DNA of 64,000 nt, from assembly GCA_021613335.1 (NCBI GenBank), contig JAJTWR010000260.1, positions 621,001 through 685,000 of the forward strand. The letters are read 5' to 3'. The notes beneath the pieces were generated by a model. That model was not told the DNA's origin. It did no database searches and worked only from the letters and a program-made list of their open reading frames with translations. Positions 45,167-56,743 of this stretch are shown here, piece by piece; position 1 is the first letter of the stretch, and each line of letters opens with the position of its first letter. The DNA comes from Whitmania pigra. Lineage: Eukaryota; Annelida; Clitellata; Hirudinida; Haemopidae. Made by a program: the position numbers and the translations under genes.

Positions 45167-46292
45167 AAGAGAAGCGGGTCTTCCCTGGTTTTATAAAATG
45201 CGAATTATACAACTATAACCTTCAGTTTTCCTACTCCAAATTGACGAAACTAAGAGACCGTGGCCGCTGTGCCTAGGGGCTCGAAATCTCGATCGGCGGC
45301 CCAAGTAAATACCACCCATCTTTGAACTGAATAAATCCAACAATAAATTTGGCACGTACTGAGACCGACGTTTATTACAAAATAAGTGTACGAAATTTAA
45401 TAACACATAAACAGGAAAGCGACTTTAATGATCTTTAATTTGCATAAACTTGTTATAAATACAAACTATTGTAAATTAGTCATCCGACGCAAAAAATGAA
45501 GTTTATGTAGCATTTCATGACAAACGCAGAGCGTGAACAACTGGCTTTACTGCTGTTGAATGATGTTGCGGGCCACGGACCTTTTGACATTCTTAATAGA
45601 CGCTGATATCCAGCTTTTTCTGCCACTTTCTTGAATATCCAAAATTATAGTCAGGGTTTTTTTTAAATGTTTGGTTCGATATGATTGCATTCCTTTAGCA
45701 ATCCTCTATGGAATTGCTCAAATAACTTTATCTAGGGTTTCTTTCAGACAATATAGTTCGGGAAGGGGGCATTCCAGGAGTTCGAGAGGGCCTTTTTTTA
45801 CAAAATACTAAATTTGAAATCAAATAACTTGACAGTTCTACAAAAGGATTTTATAATATATATACTAACAAGATTATATGTCTGGCCAACATTGCATATT
45901 TTTTCGAAGCTCTTTATCGAGCCTTCTGACAGGGATCTTCAGAGGATTGGCTCCATCGATATACGTTTCGGCCCTGAATCCTTACACTATCAGTTCTGGT
46001 TCGCATCTAACGTAAACCAACATATTTATTTATACTGTTGCAAAATCATAATATCATTTAAAAACATTATTATAAAAAATTAATTATTCTGTTACAATAA
46101 TTATATGTTTATTATATTAATTATATTCATAATCTTTGAGATGAAGCTTGATAGCTTTTTTATTTTTACATAATTACTTATGTATACATTTTTCGAATCA
46201 ACTCTCATTACTTCGAAATAAAGGCTTGCTCATCATACTTAAAAGCAAATTTAATCAAAATTTCACAATACAAGGTCGTTAAAGGAGCAGGA
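45167..46292. other. No gene recognised
   Basis: A GC-richer patch at 45260-45305 (CCGCTGTGCCTAGGGGCTCG) may be a transposon end. The rest is AT-rich without a supported feature. Confidence 0.4.
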
Positions 46293-46652
46293 ATGGAAAT
46301 AATATCAATGTTTGGACAAACGACACAAACATCTAATGGTGTTGGACAATCTGCGGCAGAAGGGATATTTGGAAGGCTTAAGCTCTCAGATAAGGACTTA
46401 TTGTCCGAGAGGTTGCCAGGTGATCGACAGCGTGGAACGACAATCAAGTTTGTGCCCCCGATTGTGGAGGACATTCTTCATGGAAAGAAAAATGAGGATG
46501 GAAATCCAATCCGCGTCAAGGTCAAACTTCACAGCTTAACTGTCATGAAAGAATACAGAAACAGGAGTTTTGAGGAGCTGAGATTTGAAGATTACCAAGA
46601 AGATAGAAAGTCAGGTCCAACATTTGGAGGAAGTGCATCGGCCACTTCTTAG
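46293..46652 (+). CDS. Short protein with Nup98 GLEBS-like (Rae1-binding) segment
   Basis: A 119-codon ORF with a fair start context (GGAATGG). It begins MEIISMFGQTTQ, has FG dipeptides (FGQ, IFGR), then RGTTIKFVPP, HSLTVMKEYRNRSFEELRFE, DYQEDRKSGPTFGG and a stop. In Nup98 the GLEBS motif that binds Rae1/Gle2 has the same order: GTTIKF.PP, then (I/C).AMKEYE.KS.EELR.EDYQANRKG, flanked by FG repeats. The long FG arms, autoproteolytic domain and C-terminus of Nup98 are absent. It could be a retrocopy fragment, a single exon of a larger gene (the frame is open upstream, with a possible acceptor at CAATACAAG|GTC), or a stand-alone GLEBS protein. No clear downstream coding exon was found. Confidence 0.65.
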   Translation: MEIISMFGQTTQTSNGVGQSAAEGIFGRLKLSDKDLLSERLPGDRQRGTTIKFVPPIVEDILHGKKNEDGNPIRVKVKLHSLTVMKEYRNRSFEELRFEDYQEDRKSGPTFGGSASATS

Positions 46653-47740
46653 TCTCTCAATCTTCAGAATTTGGAATGTTTAGAGAAAAGAAATCTACTT
46701 CTGCTGGATGTGGAACATAAATACGTCGTTGTTTCACCGAGTGGTTCAACCGAATTAAAGTTGATTCAGTCGATCGAAGATTGTGGTTTTCAAACTAAAC
46801 TTTATTATTCATTTCAATCTCGTGAATTTTATTTTATGGTTCCTTTGCAAACCTATTTTTATTATTTGTTGGCTACCCAAAACCAAATTTGTGCGGAATA
46901 CATTTATGTATATTTAAATATCTGAAAAATTCATTTGTTGCATCTTAAATATACGATATAAATCGTGATAAAACTAATTCAATTTTGTGTCTGGTAAAGT
47001 ATTAAAAACCAAAGTTTGAAGTATTGCACGTGTTGGTATCTAAGATGTTGATAATTTAATTAAAATATGAAGCCAATATTTTTCAAATAAGTTTGAAATG
47101 CGGTAATTCAATGTTAGAATGTCAGCTGAAATCTCCATGCCTGTACGTCATCGAGAGAAAGGCTTCCTACCTTGGGCAATAGATACGAATATTTGTTTCA
47201 TAATATTTGTTTGTTTGATTAAAGTGTTATTATTTTAACTTTTTGATTGCATGAGTAAGATGGTTTGGGGAAAGGTGATGGGAATGCTCAATTCCCGGTT
47301 TGAACGAAAATTGCTTCTACGACGACCCAATGGTGATTTATCTTCAGCTTGATAAAGATGAAAGCATTCTTCAGCAGCTATCTGTGGATTCATCATTTCA
47401 AACTCTCACGAGGAAAGGGATTTTTTCGGAAAGCAAATTTAACATGACGATGGAGGTTTTGAAGAGCATAATTCTGGAAATGACGGAGTGGAACTAAACG
47501 CCGATGTCTTCAAAAGACATTCTTTTGTCGTTTTCGAATGCTTCATCATGTCAGACAATTCCTCAGGAGGAATATTCCCCTCTTAATGAAAATGTTTCCC
47601 TCTCGGCCGCGATGACCAGGAGCACGTAGGCACAATAAAATTTAATAAGCCTAATGGATGCAGCACTCGACGCGCCTGTTTGCTTTGATTTCCAGCGAAT
47701 CTAAACAGTTTCAGCTTGATCGAATGTTCCGAGTCCGCCT
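46653..47740 (+). other. No recognised gene; two unexplained open stretches
   Basis: 46671-46925 (84 codons) and about 47300-47497 (65 codons, no ATG at its head; includes ENCFYDDPMVIYLQLDKDES) are open, but neither resembles a known family. The second has a protein-like composition and ends MTEWN, so it could be a terminal exon; I could not find its upstream partner. Confidence 0.3.
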
Positions 47741-47744
47741 TTGA

Positions 47745-48028
47745 AACAAACTGATTAATTAGGAGGTGATTTATTACTTAATTGTAATTTAAAACAAACG
47801 GATTAATTAAGAGGTGATTTATTAATTAATTGTAATTTGAAACAAACGGATTAATTAAGAGGTGATTTATTAATTAATTGTAATTTGAAACAAACGGATT
47901 AATTAGGAGGTGATTTATTAATTAATTGTAATTTGAAACAAACTGATTAATTAGGAGGTGATTTATTACTTAATTGTAATTTGAAACAAACGGATTAATT
48001 AAGAGGTGATTTATTAATTAATTATAGT
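47745..48028. repeat. 48-bp tandem repeat, about 6 copies
   Basis: The unit contains GATTAATTAAGAGGTGATTT and TAATTGTAATTTGAAACAAA. Copies differ at a few positions (AGGAGG/AAGAGG, ACTTAATT/AATTAATT), in an alternating pattern. Confidence 0.95.
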
Positions 48029-48536
48029 TCATTCATTCTTTCGACCATTCTCAGTCATTCGACTTAACCGAATGTATAACTGGCTCGGGAATGTTGACGA
48101 GGAGTTGAATTATTTTGAGGGGACTGGATCCAGGAATTCTTAATTGCATCAATTCACATGCGGATAATAATAATGATGATAATTAAAAAAAACAAAATAA
48201 AAAAAAATAATAAGAATACTGGCGAATCATCAATATCTTTCAACCGCCATATTTTCATGCGATCGCTCCTTTTCATCATCATCCATCAGAACACGTCCTA
48301 TGAAATTGTAGACACAGACTTAATGATGGAGACATCTAAAAAAATATCGATATATCGATGCATCGATATATTTGATATCGAGGTTTAATTAATTCTTCTT
48401 GCGAACATGAAAAGAAAACCAGAAACAGGTGCGAAGCAGAGTTAAATTGAGGATCTTCCGTTCTACATTCTCACGTGTTCAGGACGATCTTATATGCTTC
48501 ATACAATTTTACAAATATTTCTTTGAGGAAACTGCC

Positions 48537-49244
48537 ATCCATCCATCCATTCGTCCATCCGTCCACCCGTTCATCCGTCCACCCGTTCATCCGTCCGTCC
48601 GTCCGTCCATCCATCCATCCATCCATCCATCCATCCATCCATCCATCCATCCATCCATCCATCCATCCATCCATCCATCCATCCATCCATCCATCCATCC
48701 ATCCATCCATCCATCCATCCATCCATCCATCCATCCATCCATCCATCCATCCCATCCATCCATCCATCCATCCATCCATCCATCCATCCATCCATCCATC
48801 CATCCATCCATCCATCCATCCATCCATCCATCCATCCATCCATCCATCCATCCATCCATCCATCCATCCATCATCCATCCATCCATCCATCCATCCATCC
48901 ATCCATCCATCCATCCATCCATCCATCCATCCATCCATCCATCCATCCATCCATCCATCCATCCATCCATCCATCCATCCATCCATCCATCCATCCATCC
49001 ATCCATCCATCCATCCATCCATCCATCCATCCATCCATCCATCCATCATCCATCCATCCATCCATCCATCCATCCATCCATCCATCCATCCATCATCCAT
49101 CCATCCATCATCCATCCATCCATCCATCCATCCATCCATCCATCCATCCATCCATCCATCCATCCATCCATCCATCCATCCATCCATCCATCCATCCATC
49201 CATCCATCCATCCATCCACCATCCATCCATCCATCCATCCATCC
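48537..49244. repeat. CATC tetranucleotide array, about 700 bp
   Basis: Nearly perfect CATC units with a few one-base phase slips (CATCATCC, CCCATCC, CCACCATCC). The left 70 bp are variant units (CGTC, CCGT, CACC); the right edge is sharp. Reading frames rich in His-Pro-Ser-Ile or Trp-Met-Asp-Gly are artefacts. Confidence 0.99.
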
Positions 49245-51340
49245 GTTTTTTATAAATACTCATGAATACAGTCATAATTATGATGATGATAATAAATACA
49301 ACAACAACAACAATAACAATAATTCAAAGCCAAACAACGACCTTCAACATCTCGAGTTCCGAGATACGATCAAACAGAATGTCACACTTTCACGATAAGA
49401 ACGACGATTATTTTAAAATTTATAATTTTAAATATTTTAAATATTTTATCTCAACAAGTACTGCTGTCAAGTAATAAATATTTTAAATTTAATTTTCAAT
49501 TGAAATTCATGTTTAATTAATATTAGGATTTATTTCAATGTTTGTTGCAATGGAAAATATTAAGCCCAATTTGTATGTAATTATAAATATAATTATACAA
49601 CATTACTATAAAAATAGTTAAGCAATAGTGAATGTGCTATGAATAGAATTATTCAATAGTAAATATTATTATAAATAGAATTATTCGATAGTAAATATGA
49701 CTATAAATATATGACTATAAATAGTGCAATACTTTGAGAAATTCAATTGTAAACAATTTCACTCGAGTGTCGGAAACTGGGCAGAGAAGCATCTCAGTTG
49801 TTGATTGGAGGAAACTATTTTGGTTCTGTTTATACTCTACTCGTTGAGAATAAATGTGTTATGGCCATGCGTAGGACGACGATGATGATAATGACGATAA
49901 TGATGTTGATGACGATGATGATGATGACAAAGAAGTACTTGATGATAATGATGATGAAAACGGCGATGATGATCGAAGATGAGGAGGATGAAGACGACGA
50001 CGATGACGACGAAGCCTCCCAAGTGTGCAGTACAGCAGTACGGGCTGAGCACCGGTTTGTATAGCATCGATTGAAACTCCTCAATTCCTTCAACTCTGCA
50101 CAGTTATCCTCCGTCCGTCAGAAACTGCTTTGTAACTCGTCAGCAACAACTATTCTCCTCCTCCTCCTCCTCATCCTATTCTTATTCTTCTGTTCTTCTT
50201 CTGCTTCTTCATCGTCGTCGTCGTCGTCGTCATCCTTTCCTCATCATCTCTTCTCCGTCATCTTAGTCATCATCATCACCACCATCATCATCATCACCAT
50301 CACCATCATCATCATCATCGATATAAGCGTCGTCATCGCATGCTTTTTATAAACATCCCTCCAACTCCGAGTTGAATAGATCAGTCTTCGAACACTTTCG
50401 AAGAATTTTCTGCTTCTTCAAAAACTGAGACTATCGATGATGATGATGATGATGATGATGACGATGATGATGACGATGAAGTTGTGAACGTTTGGATTAA
50501 AAGCGGGAAGGAGGACAACGGTTCATCTGACCTTCACAGGTGACTTGTTTTTGTAATTTTATTGATTTTTAATAATCGTTAATGATTAATTATTAATTAT
50601 GAGTTTTGTGAGTTATTATTTAGCAGAATACATTTCATTGTCTGCAAATATATTTTTTATCCATATACACGAAGGTTTATCAATTAGTTCGATCTCAGGT
50701 TCATAATGCTTCATAATTATCACATTCGAAATAAAAACGTTAATTAGATTATAAATTTTATTTTAAATTCATACGTACCCATTATCGATCTGCTAAGCAG
50801 TTTATTTTTAGCACAGGTTCGGGATAAGCAAGAGTTCAGTCAAGCGAATAATTTTCTGACTGAAGTTATTACTTTGAAATAACTTTAAATTGATTATTAA
50901 TAATAATATTTTGATACAATTTGCAAAATTTATTTCCATTGATGTAAGTACATTTTAAATACGAGATTGAGGCATAGTTTCTCAGCATATCTTAATTTGG
51001 TTGCAAATCATATAACATAACATAACAATATCAATCATTTAAGCTCTTAACAAGTCAAATAACATTACATAATCAATTAAAATGTTTGGCAGTACTATCA
51101 TTTTATTACATTATTTTTATTTCAAAAATTTCATTGAGAAATTCTATTAAATTCCTAGATATTTTGATATTTACGTTAAATATAGTTGCTTTGATAATAT
51201 ATCGTGATGATTGTGTGTTTCTACAACAAATACAATATAAAACTGTCTCTTAATTCAAAAGCGTGAAATTATATCAATTTATATTTTGCAAGTTCCTGTT
51301 GCAAGTATAAAATTATAAAATTTTATATTTCATATGCATA
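49245..51340. other. Trinucleotide-rich intergenic DNA
   Basis: GAT/GAC runs at 49878-50015 and 50435-50480, and CTC/TTC/TCA runs at 50155-50325. The frames they create are Asp/Met- or Ser/Ile-rich and not genes. From 50500 to 51340 AT-rich, nothing seen. Confidence 0.6.
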
Positions 51341-51344
51341 AATA

Positions 51345-51425
51345 TATTAATTATGTATACATATATTATTTATGTGTATACATATATTATTTATGTGTAT
51401 ACATATATTATTTACCTGTGTAAAT
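51345..51425. repeat. 21-bp tandem repeat, about 3.5 copies
   Basis: Unit TATACATATATTATTTATGT plus G. From 51426 to 52150 no gene was recognised. Confidence 0.9.
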
Positions 51426-52183
51426 ATATTATTCTTATGTATAAATAAATATTTTATATATATAAAATTATCTCCTCATTTTAACTCCTCTGATGATGAT
51501 CTGAAAAAAGCTGTCCTCCGTGGTTTGAGAAGTCATGAATTGGCAAACATCCTTCTTTCATGGTTTTTATCCTTTGGGCCATTTTCTCCCCCCAGGAGTG
51601 GTCGTTGGGTGGTCCATAATTCCATCTTTATTCTCCACCCGATTGCATTTCGTTGCGCCCTTCTTCCTAGCGCCACCTCTCGAGAGCTTCTTGGATTCAT
51701 TTCAAGAACACACGATTGAAATGAACTGCATTCTGGCATTCCCGACGAAGACGCATTAATTCGTTCGACTAAGTGAGCGGTGCAATTCACTCACTTCGAA
51801 GATGCATGCATTCGCATTATTCGTCCGATGCCTGGCGTATTAAGCGTGACATTAGAACGGATAATCCGGACGAACGAACGAAGGCAGGAATCCACAATTC
51901 AAACGAAAAAGGATCCTAACGGGGTTTCGTCTACCTCCCCTGTCCCCCTTGTCTTGATGGACAAGAATCATTTGTGATTCTTTAAGCTGCAGTTCTCGCT
52001 CTCGTACAAAAAGTTGTTCGTACAAAATTAAGCGTACGATGGGCTGGCGAAGGAGGATGAGTCACACAATATTGATCTCTTCCAATGCCCGAGAAGTTCA
52101 CCTACCACCATCTACCGCTTTTCCACCAGTTCCTTTCCAGCAGATGACGTGCTACGTGCTGATGGTGATGATGATGATGATGA

Positions 52184-52280
52184 TGTTGATGATGATGATG
52201 ACATCAACACCTATGATGACGATGACATCAACACCTATGATGACGATGACATCAACACCTATGATGACGATGACGATAAC
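52184..52280. repeat. 24-bp tandem repeat, 3 copies, in ATG-rich run
   Basis: Unit ACATCAACACCTATGATGACGATG (24 bp) repeated three times within a longer ATG/GAT-rich stretch (52160-52335). Confidence 0.9.
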
Positions 52281-52500
52281 GATGGTGATGTTGATGACAA
52301 TGATGACGAATATATTGCCTGTTAACAGTGATGATAATAATGTTGTTTAAGCAACTGTTGTTGCTGCTGTAAGTGAGTAAGTAATGAAGAGCCAATACGC
52401 CAGGAAGAGGTGCACTCATTGACTTGGAGTGGATCAAAGGTGGAGTGCTTAATGAAGGAATGATTTAATGAGTGAAAGAATGAAAGAATGAAAGAGCGAT

Positions 52501-52662
52501 AGATGGATGGATGGATGGATGGATGGATGGATGGATGGATGGATGGATGGATGGATAGATAGATGAATGAATGAATGAATGAATGAATGAATGAATGAAT
52601 GAATGAATGAATGAATGAATGAATGAATAGATGGATGGATGGATGGATGGATGGACGAACGG
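52501..52662. repeat. GGAT-GAAT-GGAT sandwich array
   Basis: About 12 GGAT units, a few AGAT, about 16 GAAT, one AGAT, then about 6 GGAT units: mirror-ordered blocks. From 52663 to 53380 nothing is recognised. Confidence 0.95.
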
Positions 52663-53384
52663 ATGGATGAATACAAATACCTTCTCCAGCACCTCTTTGA
52701 TGATGAGCAACAAATCCTTTGTAATGTCACGTGGTAGGTAATGCAACACGACATCTCGCATGATTTACTGTCAGTTTTTATTGTAAATAACTCTCACAAT
52801 CACATTTAGTTCCTGATTCTCCACTTGCCAGATGTGTGGTCTGGAATAATTAGATATTGTGATTATAGTTGCAGGCTAATTGCGCTTCAGGTAATGATGA
52901 TGATGATGATGATTAGTTGAAGAACCGATTACGATTATGATTAAACCGACCAACTTATTTAGAATGAAGACTTGCAAATCACACAAAATGTTAACATTTT
53001 GAATTACTGCATCAACTTATGTAATTTTAGAATTTTTTTCTTTTCACCGGAAATTCAATTTCTGTTTCCAGTTCTCGATTCAAGAACATTTTTGGATCAA
53101 AATTTTAAATTCTATAAGAAATAAATAAATGAATTGTGTTTTATTTTAAATAAATTTTATAAATTTCTAGGCGAAAATTAAATTTTAACAATTAAGAATA
53201 AAATTAGTTACAAACGGAAATCGAAATATTAATAACTATTAATTTTTGTTATTAATATTAATATTATTAATACACAGGAATTTTTGCAGCCATTTCCATA
53301 CATAATTGTTTAATCTCATCGTAATGAACTTATTTAATCCTAAAATTATTGTTAAAATTAAAAAAGTTACGATTTTTTTTAGTA

Positions 53385-53520
53385 AATTTATTAATATCTA
53401 TTTATTAATATTAATTAAATTTATTAATATCTATTTATTAATATTAATTAAATTTATTAATATCTATTTATTAATATTAATTAAATTTATTAATGTCTAT
53501 TTATTAATATTAATTAATTT
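53385..53520. repeat. 33-bp tandem repeat, about 4 copies
   Basis: AT-only unit containing ATTTATTAATATCTATTTAT; it creates an 11-residue repeating frame. AT-rich flanks; a TTA run lies at 53647-53686. From 53687 to 54100 nothing is seen. Confidence 0.9.
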
Positions 53521-53645
53521 ATATCTCACTAAACCTAATTTAAAAAATTATAAATTTATCTAAACCATGTAAAGTATCAGTTCGAACGAACATGTAATTC
53601 ATTTCATAAAAGAATCCTTGTGATGATGATGATGTCCAATATGTA

Positions 53646-53683
<38 letters not shown>

Positions 53684-54100
53684 TTCTCGTCTTTTGGAAT
53701 CACGTCGTGTCATCACGGAACAGTTTCCCACGCAAAAGTTGGGAGTTGAATTTGAAAGTGAATTTTTGATTAAAAAGGTAAACATTTAAAAGAGCACTTT
53801 AAATTCTAAAAACGTCTCCGTTGTCAGTTTTCCTTACCATGGGAGGTTTGCGAGGTCAAAGGTTGAGTTTATTCAACCGTCGCTTGGCACTTTTCCCACG
53901 ATATTTTTCTTCCTTTAAAATTTGTATCTTCTCCTTTTTTTAATTGACATTTATTTTTTGGAAGCATCATTATTTTAAATAACAATAATAATAATTAATA
54001 ACAACAATAGTAAATATTACAATTTAATATTATTAAATATAGTAATTATTAATTAATGCTATTAATTAAGTTTAAATATTTACCTATTTTTGCATTTCCC

Positions 54101-54102
<2 letters not shown>

Positions 54103-54152
<50 letters not shown>

Positions 54153-56115
54153 GTAGTTTATTTCTATGACGCCTTAAACGTAGCATCAGAGACTCCGTGG
54201 TTCCTGTGTGGATGTCCTGAAGAGATTAGTCTTCAGCTGACGCTTGAAGAGCTCGAGTGAGTAAAGACATTTTGTAAATGATCCTGTAATGTCTGGGCAG
54301 CCAGTGCAGTTGTTTCAGGGCATCGGAGCTGTTAAGATTAGCGTCAAGGAGAGCAAGTTTAGCTAACTTGTTTTGGATGCGCTGAGGGGAGAGGAAATGG
54401 GGGCAGAAGTGCCATAAAGGAGAGAGTAATGCAGTAGGCGAGGGAGGACTAGACTGCGTGCAAGAGCAGAAGTCATATCGACCGAAAGGGACGGAATGAC
54501 ATATCGGATTGCCCAGGCGAGGTGGTTGCATGATGTTATTGTGGAGGAGGCGTGTTGCTTGAATCAAAAGTAAAACCGAGGAGCTTTAGGGTAGTAAAAG
54601 AACAAAGAGGGGTACCAGGGATATTTATTGAGGATGAGGAGGTAGGTTCTTGAGTTGCATAGGTATGCCGATAAATATGATTGAGATATTGTGTATTTCC
54701 GCAGGTTGTCGAGTTGATCGGAGATGTTATTGCTGGAGAAGACAGAATAGAGGCTTGTGTCATCCGCATATTGGTAGATGGATTAGTAGGAAATTTTTGA
54801 CGATGTCTGACATGGGTTAGATGTAGTTTGTGAGAAATAAGGGTCCTAAGACAGAGCCCCAAGGAAAACAACAGAAGAAGAAGTGTGGCAAGCGACCTTA
54901 ACGTATTGGGATTCTGTTGGAAAGTTAAGAATGGAGCCAAGAGAGTGCGAGGCCATCGATACCAAAGTCGGTATGCTACGGCTGTGTCAAAGGCCGCCGA
55001 GAGATCTAGGCCAGCCATGACAGTTGCGATTTTCACAGATGTGGGATAATTTGTTGAAAATGTGAGAAAAAGCTGTTTGTGGAGATACCTGGTCTGTAGG
55101 CAGATTGGAGGAGAGAGAAGTTGAAGGATTTGGTAATATGAGGAAGAATCCTACAAAGTGTGAGCCCCTCTAGTAGTTTTATTGATATGGTGGAAAGGTT
55201 GGAGATGGGTCTGCAATTGGAAGGGGAGCTAGGGTCAAGACTTGGCTTTTTTAGTAAGAGAAGGCTGGGAAAGGATCTAGAGGAGATGTTTTATTGGGCC
55301 TTCAGGACATCTATAGACGAGGCAGGAGGGAGTGTTGAGAGGGGTGTGGCGGTGAACTCCCTGGATGGAAAGGATGAGATTGGTGATAAAGAAAGTGTAT
55401 TAACGATTGCCTGATGAATGTTGGCGATTTTTGGGATGAAAAATGTATCGAATGAGATGACGAGAGACTGACAGTCGGCCGAGGGTTACTATGCAACAGT
55501 CTACGAAGTGAGCGCCACATGGAACGTGCATTGGCGTTGTAACTGAGTTCCTCCTTGATAGAAAATGCCATAGAGTTAAAAATGGTCAGCTTGGCAGCAT
55601 CCCTTGCAGATTTGTACGCTTGTTTGGCAACCTCCATGCGTTTACGACGATATAGACGCTCCAAATGTCGGCAACGTTTCTTGGCCTCTATAGCTTCATC
55701 AGAAAAACTGGTTGTTAAGGTTCTGAGTCGCACGGACAGTCTGCTTCTTGATGGGGGCATGTTTGTCAAGGATGAGCTCTAATTTTCTAATGAGCAGAGT
55801 AGCATACCTGTCGGTATCTTGATCGCATGAGTGGAGCTCTTCAGAGAATAGCAGAAGGTCCGGTTCGAAGGTGTAACAGTCGATGCTGTTGAGTCGGCGA
55901 CGATGAATGACACAGACCGAGGGTCGAGGTTTCTCTTTTGAGATGTTGGATGATATGAGATCATATGATATGATATGAGATCATATGATATGATATGAGA
56001 CGATGGTCGGATTATGACTATGAGAGTAGGCTGTGGGATAATGACGTGATGAGAAGATCGAGCGTGTGACCTTGAGTACGGGTTGGGGCGGCGACATGTT
56101 GTATGAGTCCGTGAG
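54103..56115 (-). mobile_element. L2/CR1-like LINE, degenerate, ending in an ATT tail
   Basis: Read on the minus strand from about 56115: RTQGHTLDLLITSLSH (end of the AP endonuclease), an inserted ATATCATATGATCTC repeat (56000-55955), EPDLLLFSEELHSCD, LDKHAPIKKQTV, FSDEAIEAKKRCRHLERLYR (linker before RT), AGLDLSAAFDT (RT A, frame shifted), GFTFDSS, then QRIQNKLAKLALL and LKQLHWLPRHYRIIYKM (C-terminal segment). The 3' end is GGCGTCATAGAAATAAACTA followed by about 15 ATT units (54152-54103). Frame breaks and deletions make it inactive. The endonuclease is mostly missing, so it is also 5'-truncated. Confidence 0.9.
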
Positions 56116-56743
56116 ACCGATGGAAAAACTAACGACTTGTTTGCATTTAAAAACAAAAGCTTCCTTTCAAATGTTAATTTAATTCGACAAACAAAACATA
56201 AAGACAAAAACAGAAATTTATTATTATTATTATAAATACAAAACAAATCAATAGAAAAGCATTGTTCGTAAATTGTGTTTATGAAGTTCATTGGCTCAAA
56301 ATGAATAGTGCCTGGATCATCGAATCAAAATCAAAACGTCAAAATCTAGGTGAGAATCATTACCAGTACCGATGAAATAACGATGAAGTACATGCATCAT
56401 TATGTTGTAAGGCTAAAAATAATCGCTCGGAATAAATTCAGGTGCACACGAAGAGATTGCTAACGCGTATCAATGCCGCATTATTTTCAGTTTCATCGAT
56501 CGGATGAAAGGAAATTGACGAACAACTCAAAATCATGCCACCCACCCTCACTCCTCGTCAACCATTACTTCTCGCCTCGCTTCATCGATCTCCCGCAGTT
56601 CTAAGGTGACTCGCAAGACTCACTCGAGTCGTTCGTTATCCTCTGGAAATCTTCCAGTCGTGACTTTGAAGAATATGCTACTCCTCCGAGTGAATGCTCC
56701 ACTTCCAAGGATAGTCTTTCCCCTCGACTGCTTTTTCTGAGCG
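56116..56743. other. Upstream region of HCN gene
   Basis: Contains a short ATTATT run and probable 5' UTR. An in-frame stop (TGA, 56738-56740) sits one codon before the HCN start. No other feature is supported. Confidence 0.5.

Noticed and set aside
48429..49398. Long frames on both strands rich in His-Pro-Ser-Ile or Trp-Met-Asp-Gly
   Set aside because: A stop-free CATC repeat is open in all frames; no start context, splice or domain support.
49798..50352. Asp/Met-rich and Ser-rich frames near 50 kb
   Set aside because: Encoded by GAT, GAC and CTC/TCA microsatellites.
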